From positions 17,132,111 to 17,196,110 of the forward strand of contig NW_004955405.1 of assembly GCF_000276665.1 (NCBI RefSeq): a stretch of DNA of 64,000 bases, given 5' to 3'. The first letter of the stretch is position 1; each line of letters opens with the position of its first letter. The position numbers were made by a program, and so were the translations under genes. Shown piece after piece: positions 25,821 to 38,300 of the stretch. The notes beneath the pieces were generated by a model, which worked only from the letters and a program-made list of their open reading frames with translations, had not been told where the DNA came from and made no database searches. The stretch comes from Chinchilla lanigera. Lineage: Eukaryota; Chordata; Mammalia; Rodentia; Chinchillidae.

Positions 25821-28800
25821 CAGGGATACTTTAATATACTTTTTGTTGAAAACAGCATGACTCAAAATGTTCTTTAGAAAGCAATTTTGAGTCAGTAGTT
25901 AAGAGAAATTTTTTTACAAAGATTAGAAACTGATAATGTAATGGTAAATATTTTGTTATTTTCAGGTTACATAAAACTACAAAATGTAAACTATATAATT
26001 TATACACATGTTGTTTATAGTCCTGACATTTGACATATTCCTACTTCCTATTAAAATGGAATAAAAATTGATAAACTGCATAAAGTGTGATATTTTTAAA
26101 GTGTACATATTTGAAGATTCACAGTCATTTATTTAAATATTACAGAATTAAAACCCTGCAGCATCAAATAGAATCTTCTATTTAATTTATAAATAATAGG
26201 CTCTAGAATTTTCTAGAATTTCTTTAGCATATTTCTTTATTTTAAAATAAGATAAACAATTTCAGCTCTTAGTATCCTTTTTATGATCATACCTGGATTA
26301 TTTCCAAAAGCCTAAAGGCGAAGCCCTACAAATGCACATCATAGACAAATATTACAAATTCATATGTATGGATGGCTTATGGCAAAACTAACTCCTGCTA
26401 CATACCATGGGTGAATGTGAGGGCAATGTTAAGGAAAAGAAAATAATCACCAAAGAATCGTGCTATATAGTTACACTTGGGTAGTTTGGAAGGCCATAGT
26501 ACGATTTAGTGATTAGGAATTCAAATTTAACTATAAAACTATCAAGGAAAACAAAAGCATCATTAATATAAATACTAAAAACATGCTTGCCTTTGTCAAA
26601 GGACAGGGATAATGATGGCAGAGGGGAGGGAGGCTTGTAGCGTCTAGAAATTCTCTACTTATTGATTTGGGTGATGAGTACTTGAATATTTATTATATGA
26701 TAAATCAATAAAGTGCATATTTTAGTTTGCTAACTTTTAGTATGTTTTTCACAATCATAAAATTGTTAAAATATAACCAAAAATAAGATGCAGCCTTTTG
26801 CTAATTTCTAAGTATACCAAGACTGATGTAATGTCATTCCATGCCATTGAAATATTTTCAACTATAAGATATCGGTTTTTTTTTTACAGTATTGCCTATT
26901 TAATTAAATCTGTTAATAAATCCTAATGTTTAATTCTCAAGGTTATATGTAGTGTATGGGTGAGGGAGGAAGACAGGAAGCATGAGAGATACAGAGAGAG
27001 AAGATGAAAGACAGAGAAAGAGAGACGGAAAGGAGAAGGGAAGAAGTTGGGAGAGTGGAATGGGGTGGTAAGGATAACAGAACAAGAAAATTATAACATG
27101 GTGCTGAAGACTTGGAGTTCACTTCAGTAAGAGTATTCTCTACAAATTGTCTTTTTATTTTAGTATCATATAAAGAAATACTTGGAAAGATGAATTTAGA
27201 GCTCAGAACAGAGACACCTTTGTGTCATGATGCTAATGAAAATGCCTTCTACATTCTAATTGTTATCAATAATGCATTAAACTTCCAGAGTCCTAATTCT
27301 GAGGACTCCAGATTCTTTAAATGATAGATACCTCACCCTCTCAGCTCTGCTACAGCTGCAGGGATACATCTTACTGGAGTCTTTGTATAGCCCTCCCTCA
27401 GCAATATCAATTTTTTTGCCAAGGATTACCAAATTTTGTCCATATATAGTTTGTTATACATTTTGGCTCTAAAATAGTCAATCCTTAGATCCTTTCAAGG
27501 GCATAGCAGAGCTCTGTCCATTTGAGGTAACACAGCTGATATTGTTCCTCAAATCATGGCTGGACATGGAAGCAGCTCTTCACATTTGCTACTCTTAGTT
27601 CAAGCTGTTGCACGTGGCTGTCAGTAGAAATGTGGTTAATGCCTGATTTAGAGCTATAACAAGACCATCAAATGCTTTTTAATCATAAGATGTATGGTTC
27701 TGTATTACGTTATAGTTATTTGAAATGTGAAATAAAATCACAAATCTAGAAAGCTTAATTTTAACTAAAATATGACGATATTATCTCTGGCCGGCCTATG
27801 TAGGCTTCCTTAGTTCAAGGAAATAAAAAAGTAGGAAGCAAAGCTTTTTATTAACAAGTTTGGAAAGTAAGGACAACTCTTTTTCCATTCAATTCTTTGT
27901 AGGTAGAGAAGGCAGAAAGATAATGCTAAAGCTGTCAGCAGATGTCTGACACTTGAAGGAGCGCGCCATTACAATAGAGGAGCTAACAATATCTTCAAAG
28001 GTCATCGTGCAAGTCTAAAAATGAGGAACATTTGTCCATTGACTATTTCACTGACCTCCTTTTGGGCTTTCTTCTCAAAACTTGGCAGCCCAGAACTTTA
28101 TTCTGTATTTTGGGTGTCAAATCCCTGCATGATGTACAGGCAAAAGGTGTTATTATTTGCAAAATATCATCCCCTTTTGGAAGCTGAACTAATATTAAAT
28201 GTCAAGCGACTGAAACACTGACTTTAAGAAGCCAAAGTTTAGAAGAAAAAAGGGAGACTTGTGTTAAAGGGGACTCACCATTGAGAGCTAACCAGGGCAG
28301 TCAGAGTATTTACAGAGTTAGGATACCTGGAATTAAGCATTTTGTAAAATGAGGGGTTTTCATCTATCCACCGAAGATGCTAACATTTAAATTGCGTTTC
28401 TTCCATTTGCTTCACAGGCTCATCTCGTAGCAGCTTTTGAAAAGAGTTTAGGAAATATGACTGGCCGATTGCAAAGTCTAACAATGACAGCAGAACAAAA
28501 GGTACGTTTAAGTACTGCCACAGAGGGCCAAAAGGAGAGAGTACGTTTTATAGGACATTTAAATAATACCCAAGATATATCCCCTTAATTGTAATACTGC
28601 AAAGCATCCATCCTGTACCAAATTAGAACAAAAAGGTAATGCCTTTTGTTTTCACATTTTAAATTAAAGACATGATCAGATTAATCCATATGTGAATGAA
28701 AGGTTCTTTCTTTGTAGTCATTATTTTACTTTTGACCGAAACTATTGAAAGAATATCACATTAAGAACCAGAAACAGTTGTATAAGAGACAGTATTCTTT

Positions 28801-29320
28801 ATAACAAATTGTTAGTCAGTCAGCAAGAATTATACTAATGAAAATGTTCACAAGTGCATTTTGTTCACTGACTTATACACCCAGTAAGAAACAGGCTAAA
28901 AGATCCAATAAGCATGTCTGGAACAAATGTTATTATGCTATCAAGTAACGGACTTCTCATCAGAAAATCCATGACACAGACCCAGTCCTGTGCAGTTTGG
29001 AAGTCATAAGAAATAACTGACATCTATGAATGCTGCCCTTGAAGTAATATTGTTATATAAAAACTTGAATATAAATATTAAGAATCCTATGGTGTGGATA
29101 AAGAGTACCGAAAGAAAAGACAGGATGGCAAGAGCCAGGTGTGGTGACGCACACCTGTAATCCCACCACTCAGGAGGCTGAGGCAGGAGGATCATTGTGA
29201 GTTCAAGACAAACCTGGGAGACAAAGTGAGCTCAAGACCAGCCTAAACTGCGTGGGGAGACCCTGTCTCAAAAAGACAAATACCAGCCTGGAGAACGTAG
29301 CAGCCTGAACTGCCTCTTCA

Positions 29321-29353
<33 letters not shown>

Positions 29354-32300
29354 CAGGATTGCATTCACAAAGGAAACTATAATAAGAAGGTCCATGCTTC
29401 CCAGAAAGAGTCTGGTCACTTTCCCTATCATGACCAATTAACTGTCTTCTTTGCCATCAGCCCACTGTCCTCATTGGATTTTCAGGCAGGTGCAGCCTGT
29501 GAAACTTATAGTAACTTTTTAATAAAAATTACACACATATATAATATGGGGAGCTGTCCATAGTACTAGCCTAGTTCCCGAACAGAGCCACCGTCTAAAA
29601 AGTTTGGGAAGTGACAGATTATATATATATCCAAGTGATGGCTTTTATGTCATTAACTTATCTAAGGAATGTCACTTGCATTATAAAACCAGCATATGTA
29701 CAAATTTTGTAAGTTTATAAAAGCTTAAACCTTAGCAGTCTAATTAAAAGATAAAATGTGATATCTTTATAATTGCTAGATATAATTGGCAAATTGTGCC
29801 TTAGACTTTTTCTACTTCATACACGTCTCCTGCCCATGAAAAAATACTGTTCATCCTTTTTCAGAAGTCTGGCTAGAAAACTCCTTTTGAGCTCATAAGT
29901 TTTTTCTTTTGTTGAGGACAGGAAGGAGTATAGGTTAGCATGTCACACTTTTAGATAATTATCTGAAAAGCAGAATTGCATGTCCTTTTAGGGCAGCCAG
30001 ATGGAAAAAAAAATATACTTACTGGAACACAATAGACTTGAATGTGAAGCTGACTGCGTTTTTCAAGAGCTATCTAATCTTAAGCAAGTGTATCTCACAT
30101 TTTTTAAACTCAAATTCATCATTATAAAAATATGATGATAATAACACTGTAGACCCACCATGGCAAGTGAGGTATCATGATTATGTTACATGCAGTGTGT
30201 GATCCAGAAATGTTTCCTTTATATTTCTCTCATTTTTCCTGAAATAAGATGAAGCAAATCATCACTGAGCATGTGGAAGGCGTATTGTTGGAAATAAAGA
30301 TTAATAATGAAATTGTAATATCTTTAAGAGATCAAAATTAATAGAAAAAATTGTCCCCCCATAGGCTCTTCAAGTTACTTACATTTGTAAGTACCAGTAT
30401 GTTAATTTATCTAAGTTATACCTTAATATTTGTAATACCTCTATAATACAAAGAATTTTATAACTGCATGCCGTTATTTTATGTTCATGTAACTTTAAAG
30501 TAGCATTGCCAAAACTGTGAAATTTTCCTAAAAGATGGTTTGATGTCTCAAATTGCCTTTGTTATTTTTTAACCAAAAATAAAATCATTCTACTTGCAAA
30601 CTATATGTACACACTAATATTGGTACCTAATTTATTAATCTAAGATTGATAAGTTTACTTTTTCCAAAGTGGTTTTGAGAAGCTGATAAAATTAATTCCA
30701 ATATTTTATAGCATAATTCAGTGACAATCTTACAAAAAACAGTAGATCAAAAACTTATTTGCAATATATTATGGCATAATTCAGAGACAGAATTTAACAG
30801 AAAAACAGTAGATGAAAAAATTAATTGCAATTTATTATGGTATGATTCAGTGGCAGAATCTAATAAAAAAGAGTATACAATGTATATAATAAAATACCTG
30901 AGCCTAGATAATTACTATCACAAAGCAGTGAGCTGAGCCGAACATTAGGAATACTAAGGCACAAACAGAGATTTCTTATTGTCTTTTGTTCTCATTTTCT
31001 AACCTAAAGAGTATAATTTAGATGGAAGAGACAAACTTTTGGGCCTGAAATTCAAGGACAAATGTATTGCAGACGTTCTTAAACTAGGGTCAGGGAATAA
31101 GAAAAGAAAAATTCACTGCTCAGGTAGAAATTTCTCTAAAAGCTGAGGGCACAACATTTAATCATATTTCAGCAAAGGCATTTCTTCCAGAAGCTGAGAT
31201 AAAAGGGTATATTATTCTTGGGTGATCCAGCAATCCTTTGAAAAAGCCTGAGGAATATAGAGCAGAGGTTTTTAAACTCTGTGCCTGGAGTTCTATAGTT
31301 TATTTGCTCATTTGGTCATTTATCAAATATATTTGATCTTCTGCTATATAAGAAAAAAACATTATAGACTGAAAAATAAGTGCATGAAATGTGGATTTAT
31401 TTTCCAACCTCTACCTGTATCTATGTAGATATCTGCTAGAACATAAACTGTGAGAAATATGATAATATATTCCCCATAACATATATATGGCATTATATAT
31501 TATATATACATATAGTATTCCTCATGAATTTTGTGGTTCTTATATATGAAAATATTCATATATAAAAATATTCATTTATGTATATGGTATTCCACATGAA
31601 TTGTTATATAGATATATATATTCTACATGGGATTTAAATTCAATTAGAGAACAGGTGCTAATAAAAATAGATTGAAGATATTGTATTTCACATGATGATA
31701 AACACCACTGAAAAAAAGCAAAACTGAGAATGATTTTGTTGGGAAATTGGGTGAAAACCCAACACATGAACCAACAAAGACCAAGGTGGCTAAGAGTGCT
31801 TGCTTACATGCATGTGAAATAGATAACTAAACTACCAGTCCAGTCTCAGTCTGCTGGCTTCAAAGACTGACTTTCGGTCATCATGTGGCATTAAGGGTCT
31901 ATGCCCAAATTACCCAAATTTTGGGTAATTATGCCCAAATTTTAATTTGATGTAGACAACAAAATCTCTTCCTTGAGTAGTGTTCTAACAATTTTCCTTA
32001 TTTCCAGTTGCCAAATAGCACTGATTCCATTCCCAAATTTATATGCCAGAATTCTGCTGTTATAGACTTACAAAATTTTAAAGAAAAGATATGCATGAAT
32101 GACTCACCTGACAAAATTATTTTACCATTAGAAATATGACGATACAAGGGGCTGGGGATTTAGCTCAGCGGCAAAGCGCCTGCCTGGCAAGTGCAAGATC
32201 GTGAGTTCGGTTCCCGGTACTGGAGAAAAACCAACCAAAAAAAAAGAAATATGACGATACAATGTCATGAGCTTCTCAACGGGAACAGTGTGTCTTCATG

Positions 32301-35300
32301 CTAGTTACAGAGTAGAGAAAGCAGAAAGGAGCTTTGTGGCTTGGGGAGGATGAAGAGAATTAATTCAGAGGAAATACAGGAATTTATTTTGTAGAGAAAG
32401 GCACAGCCTGAGCACAAGCAGCAAGGAGGAAAATTAAGGGAGATGTCAACTCAGAGCCCTATGTGTAGGGTTTAATTTCCTCACAAAATGCCAGTTGAGA
32501 AAGACTGTCATACAGATCATTTCAATGGCAAGAATTCTGCAAATACATTCTATGGGTGAAGTTTTTACAGAACTACTGCTAAATTCTCACTTTCAAATTT
32601 ACCAAGATTATACTCATTTAGGAATTTAAAATTCAGAAGACATTCAAATTAGATTTCTATAGTTGTCATGCAGGGAAAATTAGAATATATTTGGCTTTTA
32701 ACGCTTCTTATTTTAAAATATGTGTCATCTGGAAGTGTTTTTTTTAAACAGACACCTAAAATCAGACAATATATACATTAATTTTTTAAGGAACAAGAAA
32801 GTATGAATACCTAGTTTTAAATTACATTTTTTTCCATTGGGATTTGATGAACTTTACTTATCTGAACCTAAATATAGTACAGCCAGCCAGTTGATTTTAG
32901 TAGAAAAATTAGCAAGAGAGGAATGTGATCTAGGAAACTTAACTCCATAAAGTCAGATTAACAGTATCAGTGAGAGGAAGTGAAATATATTTTGTGGAAA
33001 ATTTTAAGAGCCTAACCTAAAATGTCAAGCCAGTTCAATAAAAAAAATTTTGGCCAAGTTTCTGGTATTGTCAAATAGGCCTTTATCAGTGAGAAATTTA
33101 AAAATAGGTAAGCTATAATTACAAACTTAGGTTGGTAACAACACCAACTAAGGTTTGTATTCTGAGATGATATTTGGTTATTTCATTTTAAAGTATTTCA
33201 GGATTATATTCATAACTTATGTATTTATTCTCTTTTTTTTTTTTTTTGGTACCGAGAATTGAACTCAGAACCCTGCAATTGCCAGGCAGGCATTGCGCCG
33301 CTGAGCTATACTCCCAGCTCTTCATAAGTTATTTAGTTTCAGAGACAGGAAAAAACTATTCAAGGAGATATTTATTCCATTTAGACTGGATCCTTTATAC
33401 AAAAAAATTTAATGTAAAGGTGGAATCTTAAATGGTCAACTGGTGTTGGCCATTCATGGTCATCATTACCATGAATGGCTCATGGGAGGCAGGCAAGAAG
33501 TATCATGAAAATAATGTCTGATCATGTTATTTCCAAAATTTTTTGCAGAATTACCCTAGCCCCAGTTTTCCTTTGGTATGTAATGATGATTGTAGGAAAT
33601 TAGAACCTACTAAACTGGAGAAGGAAAAAGCATAAATTCGTATTTTGATGACATATATTTCCTAAAATTTTCTCTGAAGGTTTAATAGTGATTCTCAAAA
33701 CTTAAATGCTTTTCTTGGTTGCTTTCAAAAGAGATCATATGAAAAGATTTCAGATAATCTGAGGATTTTTTAGTAAGTTATCTCTAGAACTCATATCCAA
33801 TAATAGTCCATGTACAAACTCCCCACCAGAGACCAGAAAAATGCATAACTGTGTTTGGAAGTAACAGTATAATTTCCATGAAGGATAGAAAGCTTTGAAG
33901 AAACACAGTTTAAAAACTAAATGTGAACAGTTAGTGATAGTTATGAAACAGAAAAAAAATGAAGATCAGAAGACTACTGAGAAACGAGTATCTACATCAC
34001 ATTCTTATTTTTATTTAAAAAGCTTTATGCTCATCTCTAGTAATATTGGGAAAGAAAGCAAAGCAAACCTGACATTACTGCCATCCAAACTTCCTGCTTA
34101 CATAACCACACTGAGACTTCTTGTTTTCAATAAGTAACAAAGGTTTCAGTGTTTTCCTATGGCACTATCCTCCCTTGTGACCACTCTTATAAATAACAAA
34201 ATATTATGCAGTGAAGTTGAAGTTTCATATTATTCTTTAATGGAGAAATAGAGCTGCAGAACATAGACCAGAACATTTCAACAAAAATTATTCCATCATT
34301 TGGTGAGGTCATAAATCATATGAAAAATAATATTCTCAAACAATTAAATAAAACAAATATATGGTGGGTCTGAGCACACATAGAGGGGACCTTGATTATT
34401 TTCCTGACAGGAAAACAGAGGTTTCACAAGTACGGAACTATTTGGAGTCATCTGTGAAGGATAGGAAGGACATGTAAAGCAAAGAGTATGCAAAAGCTCA
34501 AAGGAAACAGACAGTTGTAGTTTGAATAACAAGATGAAAGTGAATCTCATTAACCGAAATAATAAGGGAGGGATTTTTTGCAGATACGGGGTAAACTAAT
34601 GCAGATTTCAATGGATTATGTTAATCAATGTAAAATTTAGTTTTGTTTTTAATTAGGATTATAGGTACTTGCTTATAGTTATAAAGTTCACTAAGTTTTT
34701 TACAGAGGCAATTTTTTTCCAAGTTAGAGAGCCCATAGAATTTCATGGGCTTGCTGATCCACACTAAGTAAAAACTAACCTGCTAATCTCTCTTGTTTTC
34801 AAAGAGATCTTTAATTTTAGTTAGTGATTATGCTTCTATTATATATTAAACATAATATTCTAAAAAATTCCCTGAACATTTCACTTTTAATCATTTAAAA
34901 AACAGTTTCAAGAAGAAGTTTCTCTAGAAAAGATTACAGTGTAAAGATTACACTGAAATAAATCAACTGGTTCAAAATTAAGTTCAAATTTTAGGCATTT
35001 GCATAAGATCTCATTCCCGTTTTGTTCCTTCTTTTTTTTTTTTTTTTTTTTGGTTTTTCTTCCGTACCGGGAACCGAACTCACGACCTTGCGCTTGCGAA
35101 GCAGGCGCTTTTGCCGCTGAGCTAAATCCCCAGCCCCCTCCTGTTTTGTTCCTTTAAAGCTACAACCAATTATGTTAGCAGCTCTTCATCTACATTATGA
35201 GCATCATTGATCTTAAATTCATGGTTGAAAATCCTATTTTAATTAAAACTCACCATGCAACCTAGTATTTATATTATAAAATTAATATTCAAATTGTCTG

Positions 35301-38300
35301 ATTCATTAATTATGCACCATAGGTGTTCTTCCTGAATGAATTTCAGTAACAACAGCATGAATTCCCAGTAAATATTTACCTCTTGGGGAATTAATTTTAA
35401 GTGTGTAATATATTCACATTTGATCAACTTACCTATTGTTCATTAGGCAAGGGCCAAAATATAGAAGTCAGAAAGACAGAAATATAATGAATTGGGTTGG
35501 AAAGTTTTCCATAAATATCAGGTTTTTGCATTATGTCAAGTAAGTGCGAATGGATTATAGTCAAGTATTTGAGGACCTACGTATGAATTCAAGAGGTTAC
35601 TATTGATTTCTCAATATAAAGTTCTCTGGTTTACAAGGTATTACAAGTCTATAAAAAGAATTTGTTGTTTTTTATTTTTAATCTAGCTGTTCTCTGTCAA
35701 GGATACAATTATCCAATAAAAATATCCCAACCTTGTGTATGATTTCAGTTAGCATTGTGTATCTTTTATTAAGTATCCAAGATTAGAAATCACTGAACGT
35801 TCCCATGTGTTAAGAAATTTCATCCAAAGAAAATCTTTATCTTTTTTCCTATATTCTGGGATATGTTAAATACAGATAAACTATTCACCAGAGGTTGAGG
35901 AGTCCAAGCTTGGCTGACTTTATGCTAGAGATGCTACAGAACATTATGAGTGACAAGCACACTACTAAGAAATTCTCCCTCTAAGAGACTGAGAATGATC
36001 TAATATTTAAGATTGCATTACCATCAAGAAAGATACCCCTTGTTTTTGAGCCTCTGATGGAAATGTCTTTTTTTTTGTTTTGGTTTTGGTTTTTCTCCAG
36101 TACCGGGAACTCACGACCTTGCGCTTGCCAGGCAGGTGCTTTGCTGCTGAGCTAAATCCCCAGCCCCTTGATGGAAATGTTTTCCCTGCTGCCAACACAC
36201 AGTTCTTTTCCTTTTTTTTGCCCCAGCTATCTTACCTTCCTCATAATAAATAATTTCTAATCAAACAATTCACTTAAATAACTGTTAAAGATAAATTGAA
36301 ATAGTGGTTTGTATTAGGATATAACTTTAAATTATCCTAAGGTCAATAAGAAAACATGTTTTATAAAAAATTGATTTATAAGCTATTTTCGGTAATTTGT
36401 TGTTCAAGAATTGTGTATCACATATATTACTTTCTAAGTGATTTCCCCATTGCTTTGGTTTATTGAACCTGGGTCTCCATACTAGGAATTATAGTGGATG
36501 CATTTTCAGGATCTAAAACAGTCCTGATATGCCAAGAGAATTTAATAAAATGACATTTTTTTGTTGTTGTTTTCCGGTACCGGGAATTGAACTCACCACC
36601 TTGCGCCTGCCAGTCAGGCGCTGTGCCGCTGAGCTAAATCCCCAGCCCCTAATAAAATGACATTTAATAGAAGTGAATTAGGGATGAGCTTCAGGTTATA
36701 TACTTGTATACAAGGAATCAATTACCAAGTGCAAAATACTTTATACAAAATCTAAAAATCAATCATTTGACAAGAACTCACAGTTTCCAGTTGACAGTAA
36801 ATACAATAAAATGCAACAGTGTGATACCAATATCTAAATAACAAATGTAATCATAGATGATATTACAAGTTTGGTAACTAAAATGAACAATGTGGGGGCT
36901 GGGGATTTAGCTCAGCGGCAAAAGCGCCTGCCTGGCAAGCGCAAGGTGGTGAGTTCGGTTCCCAGTACCGGAGAAAAAACAACAACAAAAAACAAAATAA
37001 ATAAAATAAAATAAAATAAAATGAACGATGTGGTATCTTGTTTTCCTTTCTGTTGGTCAGCTTCGATGTCACCCTTTAAAAGGACTAAAGACTGAAACAC
37101 TGTTATAGGGCTACAACTGAGAGAAACAACTTTTAAAATTTTTGTTTAGTTAAGAAAGAAGCTGCCAGGTAAAATATAACAAGGTCAGCCAAGCATCCAA
37201 ATCTCCCAGGAGGTTGGTACAAAGTAAAATCAAACCCATTTTGTAATGAATTTTGAACAAGGCCATTTTATTTTTCTCTCCAGCTATTAAATCTTTCAAA
37301 CTGTTTATTCCACAGGAGTCAGAACTTATAGAGCTAAGAGAAACCATTGAAATGCTGAAGGCCCAGAATTCTGCTGCCCAGGCGGCTATTCAGGGGGCGC
37401 TGAATGGTCCGGACCATCCTCCCAAAGGTATACTTAGAAATATTGCCATTTCTATCCACTAGAATAAGCATCTTTTTTTGCTAATTATTATTTACTGGTT
37501 AGAGGAAAGCTACACTACTCAGTGGCATTACCTTTTAAAATTAGCAAGATGGAACTCATATGATCAGAAGTCTAACTTTGAGAATAATAGCCTTGATTAT
37601 CAAATAATTTTTAAGTCAACCTGAATGAATTCATTTATATAGTCTTACACACATTCCTCTCCATGGATGTAGGAGAGTTGATTTATTAATACGTGTTTTC
37701 TGACATCCAGCAAATCAAGGCCAGTCATAGTTATGGTAATCCAGAGCTGTACATAAAATTGAAAAGTTGATATGCAAATATACCAACAAGTGAACATGGG
37801 AATTAATTTCTCCTGGGTGTGGGCAATACAAAGATAATTTCTTACAGGTAATTTAAAAGAAAGAAGACAGACTAACATGTAACCTGTTTTGCATTAGCAT
37901 GTTTTGCAATTTTCAATAGTAAAAATATTTGCACACCATCCTTACCACTTGCTTCTCCACTGAAGAAGTGCTCATTATTCTCATGTCATTTTTTTTTTCG
38001 TTACGTAGATTCTTCTTATTCATGTCTTGGCTCTTTTCAATAACATTAAATATGCTTGACTGTTTCCCAGTTTAAAATTATTTTCCTAAATCTTGTGCGT
38101 TCTGTCAGAGACACAAAAAACCTCTGGAATATCAGTGTCTTCCATCAGTGTTCTTCATTTTTTTGTCATTGTATGCTTTTGCTACATAATAATTACATTC
38201 ATCTTGGGAATTGAAACCAATCACTCTTTAGACCACTAGATTGCTGCTTCCATTTCCTAGTAAACCACAACTGTTCATTCCAAGATCAGGAGTGACTTAT

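Larger units (their letters stand above)
22079..28417 (+). other. NAV3 intron, 6.3 kb
   Basis: Donor gtaagt, acceptor gcttcacag. Holds a GC-richer unclassified island (22640-23010), a B1 SINE with target duplications (24786-24950), a GATA microsatellite (25774-25820) and a purine-rich GA tract (about 26965-27060). No additional NAV3 exon recognised. Confidence 0.85.
28502..37315 (+). other. NAV3 intron, 8.8 kb
   Basis: Donor gtacgt, acceptor attccacag. The longest intron fully within the window and the most SINE-laden: a B1 (29127-29347) and six ID elements (32148, 33231, 35031, 36067, 36559, 36895), plus a minisatellite (30705-30870), TA-rich tracts (31490-31620) and a perfect 12-bp hairpin (33449-33479). 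No extra exon supported. Confidence 0.85.

Noticed and set aside
32148..32244. tRNA gene call for ID elements with intact box-B-like motifs
   Set aside because: They have A-rich tails, target duplications and many near-identical copies, so they are SINEs, not tRNA genes.
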